A stretch of DNA of 64,000 nt from Nocardia brasiliensis ATCC 700358 (GCF_000250675.2 NC_018681.1:2418001-2482000); one strand, 5' to 3'. Positions 25,686-34,506 are shown, counted from the stretch's first letter. A program made the numbers and translations. The notes: generated by a model from the sequence alone, not told the origin.

Positions 25686-25765
25686 GGTGTCGAGAACACG
25701 GCCCATCGGCGAACCACGTCCGACATATCGGGAAGGTGGGACCGATGGCTCTTGTTCTCGACACC
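25686..25765 (+). repeat. 24-bp inverted repeat enclosing the araC-like ribosome site and start codon
   Basis: Arms 25686-25709 and 25742-25765 match at 21 of 24 positions, with a 32-nt loop. The second arm begins CCGATGGCTCTTG and contains the start codon (25745-25747) and the first codons; the loop contains the purine-rich ribosome site GGGAAGGTGGGA. In RNA the start codon would be base-paired; in DNA the arms could be a two-site operator. CAGATGGT at its left edge also belongs to a second hairpin with 25624-25631. Confidence 0.75.
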
Positions 25766-26767
25766 ACACAGATCGAAGCATCGGATCGGGCCGAGTTCGT
25801 CAGTGCCGCGCTGCAGTCCGCGTCCGCGCCGGCGCACATCCATCTCACCGGACCCGAGCGTGCGGTGTCCGGCCGCATCGACGCCTGGCAGTTCGGTGAC
25901 CTGACGTTGTCCCACATGACCGTGGCCGGCTTCCGCGCCGTGCGAACCGTCGAGCAGGTGCGCTGCTCGCCGGCCGATCAGCTACTGGTCACCGTGGTGC
26001 TCGGACGGATCGGGCGCATGGCACAGGACGGTGATCACTACGAGTTCCGCTCCGGCGAGCTCGCGGTATCCGACCTCAACCGGCCATACGACGCGGACTG
26101 GTGCGGCGGTGCGCTGGTGAACCTGCAGGTTCCGCTGGACCGGCTCGATCTGCCGTCCGACACCGTTCGTCGCGGTGCCGGCGAGGTGCGGCACAGCCCA
26201 CTGCGTCGATTGGTGGCAGACCACCTCGCACACCTCGCGGCGGCGGGGGGTCTGCTCCAAACGGATCCTGCCGCAAGAAGACTCGGTGAGGTCGGGATCG
26301 AACTCGTGCACGCGCTCGTGACCTCCGCGGCGACCCGATGCGCTGACGGGGCGGCGCTGCCCGGCGCGATGCTGCTCGACCGGGTCCGCGACTTCGTACT
26401 GGATCATCTCGCCGATCCTGACCTGAACGCGGCTCGGATCGCGCACGCGCATCGCATCTCGGTCCGATACCTGTATCAGTTGTGTGCTCGCGCAGATTTT
26501 CGGCTGGAGCAATGGATCATCGTGCAGCGGCTCGAACGGGTTCGCGGCGAGCTGGCCCGGCCGGAAAACTGGGCGCTGCCGATCTCGGTGATCGCCCAGC
26601 GGAACGGATTTCGCAACGTCTCGCATTTCAACCGCAGATTCCGTGCCGCGTACGGGATGACGCCACGGGAATGGCGGCACGCCGCGCACTACGAATGGCG
26701 ACCGATCATCGACCTCGAGCGGGTGCGAGAGCGTCAAGGCTCAGGGACGCCAGGATCGAGGCGGTAG
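25745..26767 (+). CDS. AraC-family transcriptional regulator
   Basis: A 340-residue regulator: an AraC-type N-terminal sensor (residues 1-200, with LLVTVVLGRIGRMAQDG and a cupin-like pattern, of the type paired with the 'AraC-like ligand binding' family) and a C-terminal double HTH (about 225-325: ARIAHAHRISVRYLYQLC, then ISVIAQRNGFRNVSHFNRRF and YGMTPREWR). It is divergent from the leu-like biosynthetic operon and is its most likely regulator. The start lies in the inverted repeat described at 25686-25765. Confidence 0.88.
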   Translation: MALVLDTTQIEASDRAEFVSAALQSASAPAHIHLTGPERAVSGRIDAWQFGDLTLSHMTVAGFRAVRTVEQVRCSPADQLLVTVVLGRIGRMAQDGDHYEFRSGELAVSDLNRPYDADWCGGALVNLQVPLDRLDLPSDTVRRGAGEVRHSPLRRLVADHLAHLAAAGGLLQTDPAARRLGEVGIELVHALVTSAATRCADGAALPGAMLLDRVRDFVLDHLADPDLNAARIAHAHRISVRYLYQLCARADFRLEQWIIVQRLERVRGELARPENWALPISVIAQRNGFRNVSHFNRRFRAAYGMTPREWRHAAHYEWRPIIDLERVRERQGSGTPGSRR

Positions 26768-26950
26768 CCGGGAGGGCAGTCACCTCGACTCGCTCCTGCC
26801 TGCCAGATCACGACGCCGATCTCCGGCCTCGGGTCGGGTGCCGCTGGTTGGCATCGAAAACAACGCGTTCGCAACGCTTTTAGTGCACCATTGATCGTGT
26901 GGTTCCTGGCCGCGGAGCTCGGCACCTATTCGCTGGCGCAGGAGACGGTC

Positions 26951-27301
26951 ATGGCTGAGATCAATCTCGTTCTATCCGCCCAGGACCTGCCGGACACCGA
27001 CACGGTCGGTGAGACGGACCCTTACCTGAAACTCTATGTCCAGCGCGCGGGATCGTGGGTGCTGGCCACCATGACCGAGATCCAGAAGAACAACCTGAAT
27101 CCTCGGTATGCGCCCTGCGTCGTCGATGTCGGTGATGGTGAAGGGTCCGCCCTCCGGATCGAGGTGTGGGACCACGATCGGATGGGCAGCGACGAATTGG
27201 TCGGCAAAGCCGAACTCTCGGTGTCCGAGTTCCTGCGCGCCGGGGGAAATGTCACCCTGTCCTTGCCGGGGGGAGGCCGGATCACCGTCGTGAGGGAGTG
27301 A
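26951..27301 (+). CDS. Stand-alone C2-domain protein
   Basis: A 116-residue protein consisting of one C2 domain: INLVLSAQDLPDTD, GETDPYLKLYV, LNPRYAPCVVDVGD, LRIEVWDHDRMGSDELVGKAELSVSEF. The aspartates of the two calcium loops (the DTDTVGETDPY and VWDHDRMGSDE segments) are in place, so Ca2+-dependent binding of phospholipid is plausible. C2 domains are mainly eukaryotic and uncommon as single-domain bacterial proteins. The ATG at 26951 follows GGAGACGG. It has no signal peptide. It lies downstream of the AraC gene after a 180-bp gap; no operon partner is evident. Confidence 0.8.
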   Translation: MAEINLVLSAQDLPDTDTVGETDPYLKLYVQRAGSWVLATMTEIQKNNLNPRYAPCVVDVGDGEGSALRIEVWDHDRMGSDELVGKAELSVSEFLRAGGNVTLSLPGGGRITVVRE

Positions 27302-27460
27302 CTCCGACGCTGCGTCTCGCAGGCTGGTGTGCTCCTCCTCGAGCTTGTGGCGCAGGTTGCGAGGGCTGATGTGCAGCCGGGCGGCGACCTCCGCCGAGGT
27401 GGGCCATTCGCGGCCGATGGCGCGGTGACTCGGCGGACCAGATCGGTGGCTTTGCCGGTC
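27302..27460 (-). pseudogene. Remnant of an AraC-type HTH domain
   Basis: Read on the minus strand, one frame gives HRAIGREWPTSAEVAARL followed by HISPRNLRHKLEEEHTSLRD, the typical second half of an AraC/OruR-type DNA-binding domain. The frame upstream (GKATDLVRRV) joins only after a frameshift near 27425, and there is no N-terminal domain. The fragment runs into the end of the transporter gene. It is a leftover of a deleted regulator gene. Confidence 0.65.
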
Positions 27461-28895
27461 AATAGGACGGTGGTTGGTAGGGCAGGGTCGGTGCCAAGAG
27501 GGTGAGCAGGCCCAGGACGATGGGCAGGAGTGCCACGAGGTAGATGAACGTGTAGCCGACGATGTCGCGTGCCTTGAGGGACAGCACGCCGAGGAGCGGG
27601 AGCATCCAGAACGGATTGATCAGGTTCGGCAGCGCCTCCGCGGCGTTGTAGATCTGGACGGTCCAGCCGAGGTTGACGTGGGTGTCGTTTGCGGCCTGCA
27701 TCACGTACGGCGCCTCGATGATCCATTTGCCGCCGCCGGAGGGAATGAGGAAGCCGAGCACCACGGAGTAGGCGCCGATGAGCAGCGGGAAGGTGGTGGT
27801 GTTGCCCGTGGCGGTGAACAGTGAGGCGAGGTGGTGGGAGATCGAGGTGCCGGAGCTGTCGGTGGCCTTGGTGAGCATGGCCGCAGTCCCGGCGTAGAAG
27901 GGGAATTGAATGAGCACACCGCCGGTGGCCGGTACAGCCTTGGTGACCGCGGCGAGAAATCGGCGGGGACGCCAGTGCAAGAGCATGCCGAGGCCGAGGA
28001 ACAGCAGGTTGTAGGTGTTGAGACCGGAGATCGCGACGATGGGGTCCTTGGCGGCGAATTCCTGGATCGCCCACCCGCCGACCAGGACGACGACCACGAT
28101 GGTGAGCAGCGGGCTGTATTCGAGCCATTCGCCGGGACGCGAGCGCGGCGTATCGTCTTCGACGGGGTCGCGGGGATCGATGCCGAGGTCAGTGGCGGTA
28201 ATGGCGGTGTCGGCGCGGGGTGCGGTCAGAAACGCGATGGTGACACATACCGTGACGACGACCGCGGCCACGACGAGCGACTGCCAGGTGAAGATGGTGT
28301 CCCGGAAGGGGATGACGCCGGTGATGGGCAGCAGCGACTGCGGAATGCTGGCACGGTTGGCCTGTAGTTGAGCGGCCGACGAGCTGAGGCCGAGGGCCCA
28401 GCTCCCGCCGAGCCCGAGGTAGGCCGCTGCCGATGCGGCCCGATAGTCCATGCGCAGCTCGCGGCCATCGGCGAGGCGCCGGACCAGCAGCGCGCTGAAG
28501 ATGAGACTGAAGCCCCAATTGAGCAACGCCGACAGCAGGCTGACCGCGGCGACGACGGCGATCGCCGCACGCGGATTGCGGGGCACTCGGGCGAGCCCGG
28601 TGATGGCCCGCTGGACAGGCCGGGCGGTGGCGACGACGTAGCCGCCGATGGCGACCATCGCCATCTGCATGGTGAACGGGATGAGGTCCCAGAAGCCGTT
28701 GCCGAAGACCGCGGCGACGTCGGCGGGGGAGGAGCCGATCGCCAGCGCGGCGGTGGCGACCACCGCGACGGTGAGCAGTGCGAAGACGAGGGTGTTGGGG
28801 AACCACTTTTCCGACCAGGCCGCGCTGCGGCTTGCGAATCGGGCGAGCAGGCCGGCCGGTGGGTCGGCGGTGAGCTGCGAATCGGGCACGGACAT
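27459..28895 (-). CDS. atoE: Short-chain fatty acid transporter (AtoE family)
   Basis: A 478-residue membrane protein with about 11-12 hydrophobic segments. The AtoE family features are visible: WFPNTLVFALLTV at the N-terminus, NWGFSLIFSALLVRRLA, SGGGKWIIEAPYV and LINPFWMLPLLGVL. It takes up short-chain carboxylates such as acetoacetate or butyrate. It is the last gene of a minus-strand run with the ornithine cyclodeaminase-like and molybdoenzyme genes (16-17 bp gaps), so it may import the substrate of that pathway. Confidence 0.9.
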   Translation of the reverse strand: MSVPDSQLTADPPAGLLARFASRSAAWSEKWFPNTLVFALLTVAVVATAALAIGSSPADVAAVFGNGFWDLIPFTMQMAMVAIGGYVVATARPVQRAITGLARVPRNPRAAIAVVAAVSLLSALLNWGFSLIFSALLVRRLADGRELRMDYRAASAAAYLGLGGSWALGLSSSAAQLQANRASIPQSLLPITGVIPFRDTIFTWQSLVVAAVVVTVCVTIAFLTAPRADTAITATDLGIDPRDPVEDDTPRSRPGEWLEYSPLLTIVVVVLVGGWAIQEFAAKDPIVAISGLNTYNLLFLGLGMLLHWRPRRFLAAVTKAVPATGGVLIQFPFYAGTAAMLTKATDSSGTSISHHLASLFTATGNTTTFPLLIGAYSVVLGFLIPSGGGKWIIEAPYVMQAANDTHVNLGWTVQIYNAAEALPNLINPFWMLPLLGVLSLKARDIVGYTFIYLVALLPIVLGLLTLLAPTLPYQPPSY

Positions 28896-28911
28896 GCGAA
28901 CTCCTGAGTGG

Positions 28912-29853
28912 TCAACCGGCGTGCCGGAGGATGTGGTGGTGGACCAGCGTCGCGGCGGTCAGATCGGCCAGTGCGGTGCCGACTGCTTTGAACACGGTGA
29001 TCTCGTGGTCGTTTCGGCGACCGAGAGCTTCATTTCGACAGAGCTGGGGCAGCGTGGCGATCACGTCGTCGCGGGTGATGACGCCGGCGGCGAGCGGCTG
29101 GGTGAGGTCGCCCGATTCCTCGAGCGCGTTGTCGCTGTCGACGTAGAGGACACCGCGGGTCAGGCAGGCGTCGTCGGCTTCGCGCATGTCCGGGCGGAAG
29201 CTGCCGACCAGGTCGAGATGTGTTCCGGGACGCAGTAATTCGCCGCGGACGAGCGGGCTGGTGGCGAGCGTCGCGCAGGAGATCACGTCGGCGTCGGGGA
29301 TCGCGGTGTCGAGGTCGTCGGCGACGTGTGCGTCCGTTCCGGCGTCCCGCAGCTGTGCGACCAGGGCTTCTGCGGCTTCGCGGTATTGATCGTGGACGAG
29401 CACGGTGCTGATGTCGAGGACCGCGGCATGTGCCGCGGCGATGAGCGAGCCGACGTGCCCGGCTCCGACGACGAGATGGACTCGGCTGTCGGGCCGCGCG
29501 AGATAGGACGAAGCCAGCGCCGCCGTGGCGACGGTGCGCCGCCGAGTGAGTTCGTTCCCATCGATGACCGCCAGGTGTTCGCCGGTGTCCGCACGGGCCA
29601 GGACGTAGGCGGAGGACAGGGCCGGGCGACCGTGCACGTTGTTCTCGGGAAAGACGGTCACGAGTTTGACGCCCAGCAGCCCGTCGGCCTCCCAGGAGGG
29701 CATCAGGAGCAACGTCGAGCCGGTGGTCTCGTCGATCTGATGATGGTGGCGCGGTGGGGTCGTAGCGCCGCGGGCGAAACCCGTTCGCAGGGCTGGGATC
29801 AATGTGTCGAACGGCAATGCGTCGACGGTCTCGTGGGCGGAGACGATGAGCAT
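28912..29853 (-). CDS. Ornithine cyclodeaminase/mu-crystallin family NAD(P)-dependent enzyme
   Basis: A 313-residue protein with the family motifs: GVKLVTVFPENN carrying the substrate Lys, RRTVATAALASSYLARPDS, the Rossmann loop VVGAGHVGS and the C-terminal FKAVGTALADL. Members include ornithine cyclodeaminase, ketimine reductases and alanine/opine dehydrogenases; substrate cannot be chosen from sequence. The ATG at 29853 has AAGGT upstream. It lies 17 bp after the molybdoenzyme fusion gene. A RidA gene nearby also points to imine/enamine chemistry. Confidence 0.88.
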   Translation of the reverse strand: MLIVSAHETVDALPFDTLIPALRTGFARGATTPPRHHHQIDETTGSTLLLMPSWEADGLLGVKLVTVFPENNVHGRPALSSAYVLARADTGEHLAVIDGNELTRRRTVATAALASSYLARPDSRVHLVVGAGHVGSLIAAAHAAVLDISTVLVHDQYREAAEALVAQLRDAGTDAHVADDLDTAIPDADVISCATLATSPLVRGELLRPGTHLDLVGSFRPDMREADDACLTRGVLYVDSDNALEESGDLTQPLAAGVITRDDVIATLPQLCRNEALGRRNDHEITVFKAVGTALADLTAATLVHHHILRHAG

Positions 29854-29870
29854 GGTCGGACCTTTCGGAA

Positions 29871-32800
29871 TCAGGCGTCGAGCACGACGTCGGACGTCGG
29901 CATTGACTGGCAGGTGAGGCAGTGATCGTCTGGCAGCTCGCCGCCGACGGCGACGAGGTGTGCCACCGTGCCGTCGAGCACCCGGACCGCGCAGCTCTCG
30001 CATTGGCCGACGCGGCACCCGCTGGGCACGGACAGACCCGCCTGCTCGGCGAGTTGCAACAGGGTGCCGTCCGATTTGCGCCACGCGACGTCACGGCCGG
30101 AGCGGGCGAACCGAACGGTCGCGGTCGCATCGTCGGAGATGCGCACCGGCACGGGTGCCGCGTGGAACTTCTCGGCGAAAATGTCGAATCGGGGAACGCC
30201 GCGGGCTACCAGACCGGCGGTGAGTTCGTCGAGCATGTCCTCGGGGCCGCACAGGTAGAAACGCGCGCGCCGGTCGATCAGGGTGGAGTCGATGTCGGAC
30301 GCCGACATCCGCCCTCGCACGTGGTAGCGGTCGCCCGCGTCCGGCCGGCTGTAGTGGTCGATCACGCGCAGGGACGGCAGGTGCGCGGCGAGGGTGGCGA
30401 TCCGGTCTCGGAAGGGGTGGCGCGCACCGTCCCGGTTGCCGTAGTGGAGCACGACCTCCGGGGCGGCGGACGGGGCGAGAACGAGTGTTTCGAGGTAGCT
30501 GAGGAACGGGGTGATCCCGATGCCCGCGGCAAGGAGCACGATCGGGCGGGAGTGGACGCTGGGCACGGCGAAGCCACCGGCAGGAGGTGTGACGAGCAGG
30601 CGGGTGCCGGGCCGGAGCCGGTCGTGCACGGTAGTGGAGAAACGGCCACCGGACACGCGACGCACCGCGATCGTGTATCTCTCCTGAGCACCCGGTCCGG
30701 CGGGTCCGGTCAGCGAGTAGCTGCGGGTCAGGTCGGGTTGATCGGGCCATGCGACCGTGATGTGCTGTCCGGCGCGGAACGCGGGTAACGGTGCCCGGTC
30801 TACCGGCCGCAACTGCACCGCAAGGATTTCCTCGGTTTCGAGTTCACAGTGCTCGATCAGGAACTCTCGTTGCGCATGCCACTGTTTCGGGTGCTCGAGC
30901 TGAACCTCACATGGCACCGCGCGCAGCCCGACAGAGCCACTGATCGGATCACGGTTTCCGTCACCGACCAGGAGGTTGTAATTGGTGCCGTTTCCGGCGA
31001 GCGGATCCGCACCGGGCAGGGCGAGGTCCGACGCGGACTGCCACCAGCCGTATTCGGCGACGACGACGTCGCGGTGGAGGTCCGGGTCGATCCGTGCGCG
31101 CATGCGGACGGTGGCACGCGATGTGCTGATCCGCACCCAGTCGTCGTCGCGGATCCCACGAGCGTCGGCGAGTTCGGCGCTCAGCTCGACGATCGGATCC
31201 GGGAAACGTTTACGCAGCGAGGAGATTCCGTGGTGCTGGCTGTGACAGAAATAGCCGTTCTTCGCGCAGGTGAGCACCAGCGGATAGGACGCGTCCGGTG
31301 CCGGCGACTCCGCCACCGGTACGGCGGATTGCCCGTGCTGGGCGAGTTGCTCGGAGTAGAGCTCGATCCGGCCGGTCGGGGTCGCGAACCCGGTGACCGT
31401 TTCGTTGTCGGACTCTTCGGCGTATTTGCGGTAGCGGCCCTCTAACGGCAGATCTATCCCGCCGGGGCGTTCGCGCAGTTCGGCCGCGGTGACCGCGAGC
31501 GGAGCGAGCTGGTGGTTCCAGCCGTCCTCGATGCGTCCGTGGAAGAAGTCCGCGCCGTGCCCCAGCCGGACGGCCAGGTCGAACACGATCTCGGTGTCCG
31601 AACGCGCCTCGCCCACGGGTTCGACCATTTGCGGCCGCAACTGCACTCGCTGCTGCGCGGCGACGCTGATCTCGAATCCGGCTCTGACCGCTTCGCGCTC
31701 CCACGGCGTGCTGACCGGCAGTAACAGGTCGGCGAAGCGAGAGGTGGGGTTCTCGAACAGGTCGAGGTGAACTGTGAAGTCCAGGCTGCGCAATGCGTCG
31801 GCGGTCCGCCGCGGATCAGGTTGAGTCAGTAGGAGATTCCCGCCGAAGGACACCAGCGCCCGCACCGGATATGGCTCACCTTGCAGCACCGCGTGGCAAA
31901 AGTCGCGGGCATTGATCCAGCCATGCGCCGGTGGTCCCAGCGGGAAGCTTTCGAGGCCAAGGGCTTTCGCGCGCTGGGCGGCTGCGAGCTGGCCGGGGCC
32001 GGTGACCGGATCGACCGGAAGTTTGGGCAGCACCACGTTGCCGCCGGGGGCGTCGTAGCTGCCCGTGAGCGCGTAGAGGGTGGCGATCGCGCGCTCGGTC
32101 TGGGTCGCGTTGACATGCTGACCGATCCCGGACCACGCCGCGTACGACACCGATTGTGCCGCATCGAGTTCCGCGGCGAATGCTTCGATCGCCGCCGGGG
32201 CGACCGTCGTCACCGCCGCGGCCCGGTCGACCGGCCAGGCGGCGCAGGCAGCGGCGTAGCGGTCGAAAGCGGGCACACATTCGACCGGTCCGCCCCGGGT
32301 GACCACCCGCCGCCGGCCTCGCAGGGCGAACCGTTCCACACCGCGCGGCGCGCGGGTGGTGTCCAACGGCTCCGCCCGGCCGGAAACCTCGTCCCACACC
32401 ACATAGCCCGACACCCCGGGATGCAGGTCCGAAGCGCGCAGGAACTCGCCTGTGTCGAGCCGGACCAGCAGCGGCGCATTGGTCCACGATCGGACGAACT
32501 CCTCGTCGTGGCCGTGGCGAGCGAGTAGCCGCCCGGCCACACTCAACGCGAGCGCGCCGTCGGTGCCGGGGCGTACCCGAAGCCAGTGGTCGGCCTGCAG
32601 CGCGCTGGTCGATCGGCGCGGGTCGACGACCACCAGCCGGGCCCCTCGGGCCCGCGCCCGGGCGAGTGCCGCGGACTGCGCCAGCCAGGACTTCGCCGGG
32701 TTGTGACCCCACAACACGGCGAGGTCGGTGTTCGCGTAGTCCGGTCCCGGCAGCCCGCTCCCGAACGTGAAAGCGTGCGCGAAATCCTTGTGCCAATTAC

Positions 32801-33224
32801 AGATTTCGGTCGAATACAGCGTATTCGGGCTGCCGAACAATCGAATGAATCGCTCGACCCAGTCGATGGAGTCCGACATCGGCGTGCCGCTCGGGGAGGT
32901 CACCGAGAACGCGACCGCCTCGGCGCCGCTTTCCGCACGGATACGGCCCAGTCGTTCCGCGACCTCGGTCAAGGCTTCGTCCCAGCCGATTTCCCGCCAG
33001 CGCGGGTCGGGATCGGATTTGGGCGTGGTCCGTCGCAGTGGCCGCCGCAGACGCTCGGGGGAATACACCAACTCGGGAGCGGCACGGCCCTTCGGGCACA
33101 TCGCCGCACCGGTGGGATGTTCGGAATCCGGCCGGACACCGCGCAATACGCCGTTCTCGACCGTGTAGACAGCGCCGCACCGAGAGCGGCACAGCGTGCA
33201 ATAGCCGCGCACCTCAGCCATCAT
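29871..33224 (-). CDS. Molybdopterin oxidoreductase fused to FNR-type reductase and [2Fe-2S] ferredoxin
   Basis: An 1117-residue three-module protein. Residues 1-60 hold a [4Fe-4S] site (Cys9, 12, 16, 43: CTLCRSRCG ... CPKG). Residues 60-770 are a bis-molybdopterin catalytic subunit with STEICNWHK, where the Cys is a candidate Mo ligand, and a C-terminal MoCo domain (NGYFCHSQHH, GDGNRDPISG). Residues ~785-1010 are a phthalate-dioxygenase-reductase-like module (RSYSLTGPAG, AAGIGITPFLSYLE, YLCGPEDML). Residues ~1030-1117 are a plant-type ferredoxin (C-x4-C-x2-C ... CLTC). It could take electrons from NAD(P)H to reduce or hydroxylate a substrate without partners. Two ATGs (33224, 33221) follow AAGGAG; the second has better spacing. 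No Tat signal is present, so it is cytoplasmic. Confidence 0.9.
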   Translation of the reverse strand: MMAEVRGYCTLCRSRCGAVYTVENGVLRGVRPDSEHPTGAAMCPKGRAAPELVYSPERLRRPLRRTTPKSDPDPRWREIGWDEALTEVAERLGRIRAESGAEAVAFSVTSPSGTPMSDSIDWVERFIRLFGSPNTLYSTEICNWHKDFAHAFTFGSGLPGPDYANTDLAVLWGHNPAKSWLAQSAALARARARGARLVVVDPRRSTSALQADHWLRVRPGTDGALALSVAGRLLARHGHDEEFVRSWTNAPLLVRLDTGEFLRASDLHPGVSGYVVWDEVSGRAEPLDTTRAPRGVERFALRGRRRVVTRGGPVECVPAFDRYAAACAAWPVDRAAAVTTVAPAAIEAFAAELDAAQSVSYAAWSGIGQHVNATQTERAIATLYALTGSYDAPGGNVVLPKLPVDPVTGPGQLAAAQRAKALGLESFPLGPPAHGWINARDFCHAVLQGEPYPVRALVSFGGNLLLTQPDPRRTADALRSLDFTVHLDLFENPTSRFADLLLPVSTPWEREAVRAGFEISVAAQQRVQLRPQMVEPVGEARSDTEIVFDLAVRLGHGADFFHGRIEDGWNHQLAPLAVTAAELRERPGGIDLPLEGRYRKYAEESDNETVTGFATPTGRIELYSEQLAQHGQSAVPVAESPAPDASYPLVLTCAKNGYFCHSQHHGISSLRKRFPDPIVELSAELADARGIRDDDWVRISTSRATVRMRARIDPDLHRDVVVAEYGWWQSASDLALPGADPLAGNGTNYNLLVGDGNRDPISGSVGLRAVPCEVQLEHPKQWHAQREFLIEHCELETEEILAVQLRPVDRAPLPAFRAGQHITVAWPDQPDLTRSYSLTGPAGPGAQERYTIAVRRVSGGRFSTTVHDRLRPGTRLLVTPPAGGFAVPSVHSRPIVLLAAGIGITPFLSYLETLVLAPSAAPEVVLHYGNRDGARHPFRDRIATLAAHLPSLRVIDHYSRPDAGDRYHVRGRMSASDIDSTLIDRRARFYLCGPEDMLDELTAGLVARGVPRFDIFAEKFHAAPVPVRISDDATATVRFARSGRDVAWRKSDGTLLQLAEQAGLSVPSGCRVGQCESCAVRVLDGTVAHLVAVGGELPDDHCLTCQSMPTSDVVLDA

Positions 33225-33235
33225 GTTACTCCTTA

Positions 33236-33254
33236 GTAACCGGCTACCGGTTAC
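33236..33254. promoter_or_regulatory. Perfect GntR-type operator palindrome
   Basis: GTAACCGGCTACCGGTTAC is a perfect dyad with 8-bp arms and a 3-bp centre. It lies 11 bp upstream of the molybdoenzyme ATG and 70-90 bp before the divergent GntR gene. Parts of it (TACCG/CCGGT) recur at 33252-33265. It overlaps the expected promoter or leader of the molybdoenzyme operon, so repression is likely. Confidence 0.75.
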
Positions 33255-33325
33255 CGATTGCCGGTGACAAGTAAGATGCGGGAAAGAGGTGGGGAAGTCA
33301 AGACCGGGCGTCGAAAGGCAGGTAG

Positions 33326-33982
33326 TTGACCGAGGACGGAGCAGTGCGACTGCAGCACACCAACCTGCGGGATCAAGTGCTCGAGGTCGTGCGGCAAGCG
33401 ATGGTGTCCGGTGAACTCCGGCCAGGAGACATCTACTCGGCCGCGGCGCTCGCGACTCGGCTGGGGGTATCCAGCAGTCCGGTCCGCGAAGCGATGCTGA
33501 CGCTGGTCACGCAGGGCTTGATGGAGCCGGTGCGCAACCGTGGTTACCGAATCGTCGCGATGACCGAACAGGATCTGGACGAAATCTACGAGCTGCGTCA
33601 GCTACTCGAGATCCCGGCCACGCTCGCAGCGGGAGCGAAGATCGAACCCGAGGACCTGGACCGGCTCGCCGGCCTGGCCGGCGATATCGAAAGCGCGGCC
33701 CGGGCCGGTGATGTCGCCGGCTTCCTCGAGGCCGACCGGCGATTCCACCTGGACCTGCTGGCACACGGCGGAAATCGCCGGCTGGTAGACAGCATCGCCA
33801 CCCTGCGGGATCAAACGCGTCTGTACGGACTGGACAAACTCGCCGAGGGCGGGCGGCTGATCGGGGCAGCGGTCGAGCATCGAGAAATCCTCGCCGCCAT
33901 CTCGTCGCGCGATTGGACGTTGCTGGAAAACCTGATGCATACGCATCTGCGCCATACCCGCGCGGACTGGGCCAGCGGCTGA
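33326..33982 (+). CDS. GntR-family (FCD/FadR subclass) regulator
   Basis: A 218-residue protein: N-terminal winged helix (LRDQVLEVVRQAMVSGELRPG, AALATRLGVSSSPVREAMLTL, GYRIVAMT) and an all-helical FCD effector domain (residues 85-215) with the metal-binding residues Asp in EADRRFHLDLLAH and later His in AVEHREILAAI and MHTHLRHT. The start is TTG with AAAGGCAGG upstream; a GTG 18 bp later is the alternative. It is divergent from the molybdoenzyme operon with the palindrome 33236-33254 between them, so it most likely controls that operon. Confidence 0.9.
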   Translation: MTEDGAVRLQHTNLRDQVLEVVRQAMVSGELRPGDIYSAAALATRLGVSSSPVREAMLTLVTQGLMEPVRNRGYRIVAMTEQDLDEIYELRQLLEIPATLAAGAKIEPEDLDRLAGLAGDIESAARAGDVAGFLEADRRFHLDLLAHGGNRRLVDSIATLRDQTRLYGLDKLAEGGRLIGAAVEHREILAAISSRDWTLLENLMHTHLRHTRADWASG

Positions 33983-34041
33983 ACTGCGCGAGCCGATAAA
34001 ATGCGGTTGGCGGAGATTCGGCCGGCGGGAACAATCGAGCC

Positions 34042-34449
34042 GTGACGAAGACTGTGACGCTGATCAGATCCGGCAAGCTCGCCACGGTCGCCGAATACGC
34101 TTATGCCGCTACGGCTCCGGCGGAGGCGCGACTGATCTTTCTCGCCGGTGCGTGCCCGCTGAATGCCGACGGCAGCACCGCGGCGGTGGGGGATTACGCG
34201 GGACAGGCCGCGAAAGCGATCGAGAACCTGAAGATCGCGTTGCGCGAGGCCGGTGCCGACCTCGAGAACGTGATCAACACGCGGGTGCTCGTCGCCAGTT
34301 CCCGGCAGGCGGATTTGGTCACGGCCTGGGAGGTCGTGCGGGACGCGTTCGCCGAACACGATGTGCCCAGCACGCTGTTGGGTGTCACGGTGCTCGGCTA
34401 CGACGACCAACTGGTGGAGATCGAAGCGGTGGCTGCCGTCGTGGATTAA
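34042..34449 (+). CDS. RidA-family imine/enamine deaminase
   Basis: A 135-residue RidA/YjgF-like protein (IFLAGACPLNADG, AIENLKIALREAGADLENVINTRVLV, PSTLLGVTVLGYDDQLVEIEAVA). The usual catalytic Arg near residue 105 is replaced by the PSTLLG context here, so it may be a RidA subfamily member rather than RidA itself. It starts with GTG, 59 bp after the GntR gene. Imine hydrolysis would fit the neighbouring ornithine cyclodeaminase-like enzyme. Confidence 0.8.
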   Translation: MTKTVTLIRSGKLATVAEYAYAATAPAEARLIFLAGACPLNADGSTAAVGDYAGQAAKAIENLKIALREAGADLENVINTRVLVASSRQADLVTAWEVVRDAFAEHDVPSTLLGVTVLGYDDQLVEIEAVAAVVD

Positions 34450-34459
34450 TAGGCAATGG

Positions 34460-34483
34460 TACTATTCCGATAATTGACTAGTA
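34460..34483. promoter_or_regulatory. TACTA-N14-TAGTA dyad upstream of padR-like gene
   Basis: TACTA (34460-34464) and TAGTA (34479-34483) form a dyad 24-47 bp before the PadR ATG. A TACTA...TAGTA pair also precedes the carotenoid-oxygenase gene (36492-36530), suggesting one regulator acts on both. Confidence 0.55.
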
Positions 34484-34506
34484 ACAGTTTTGCCTTCGGA
34501 GGGTGA

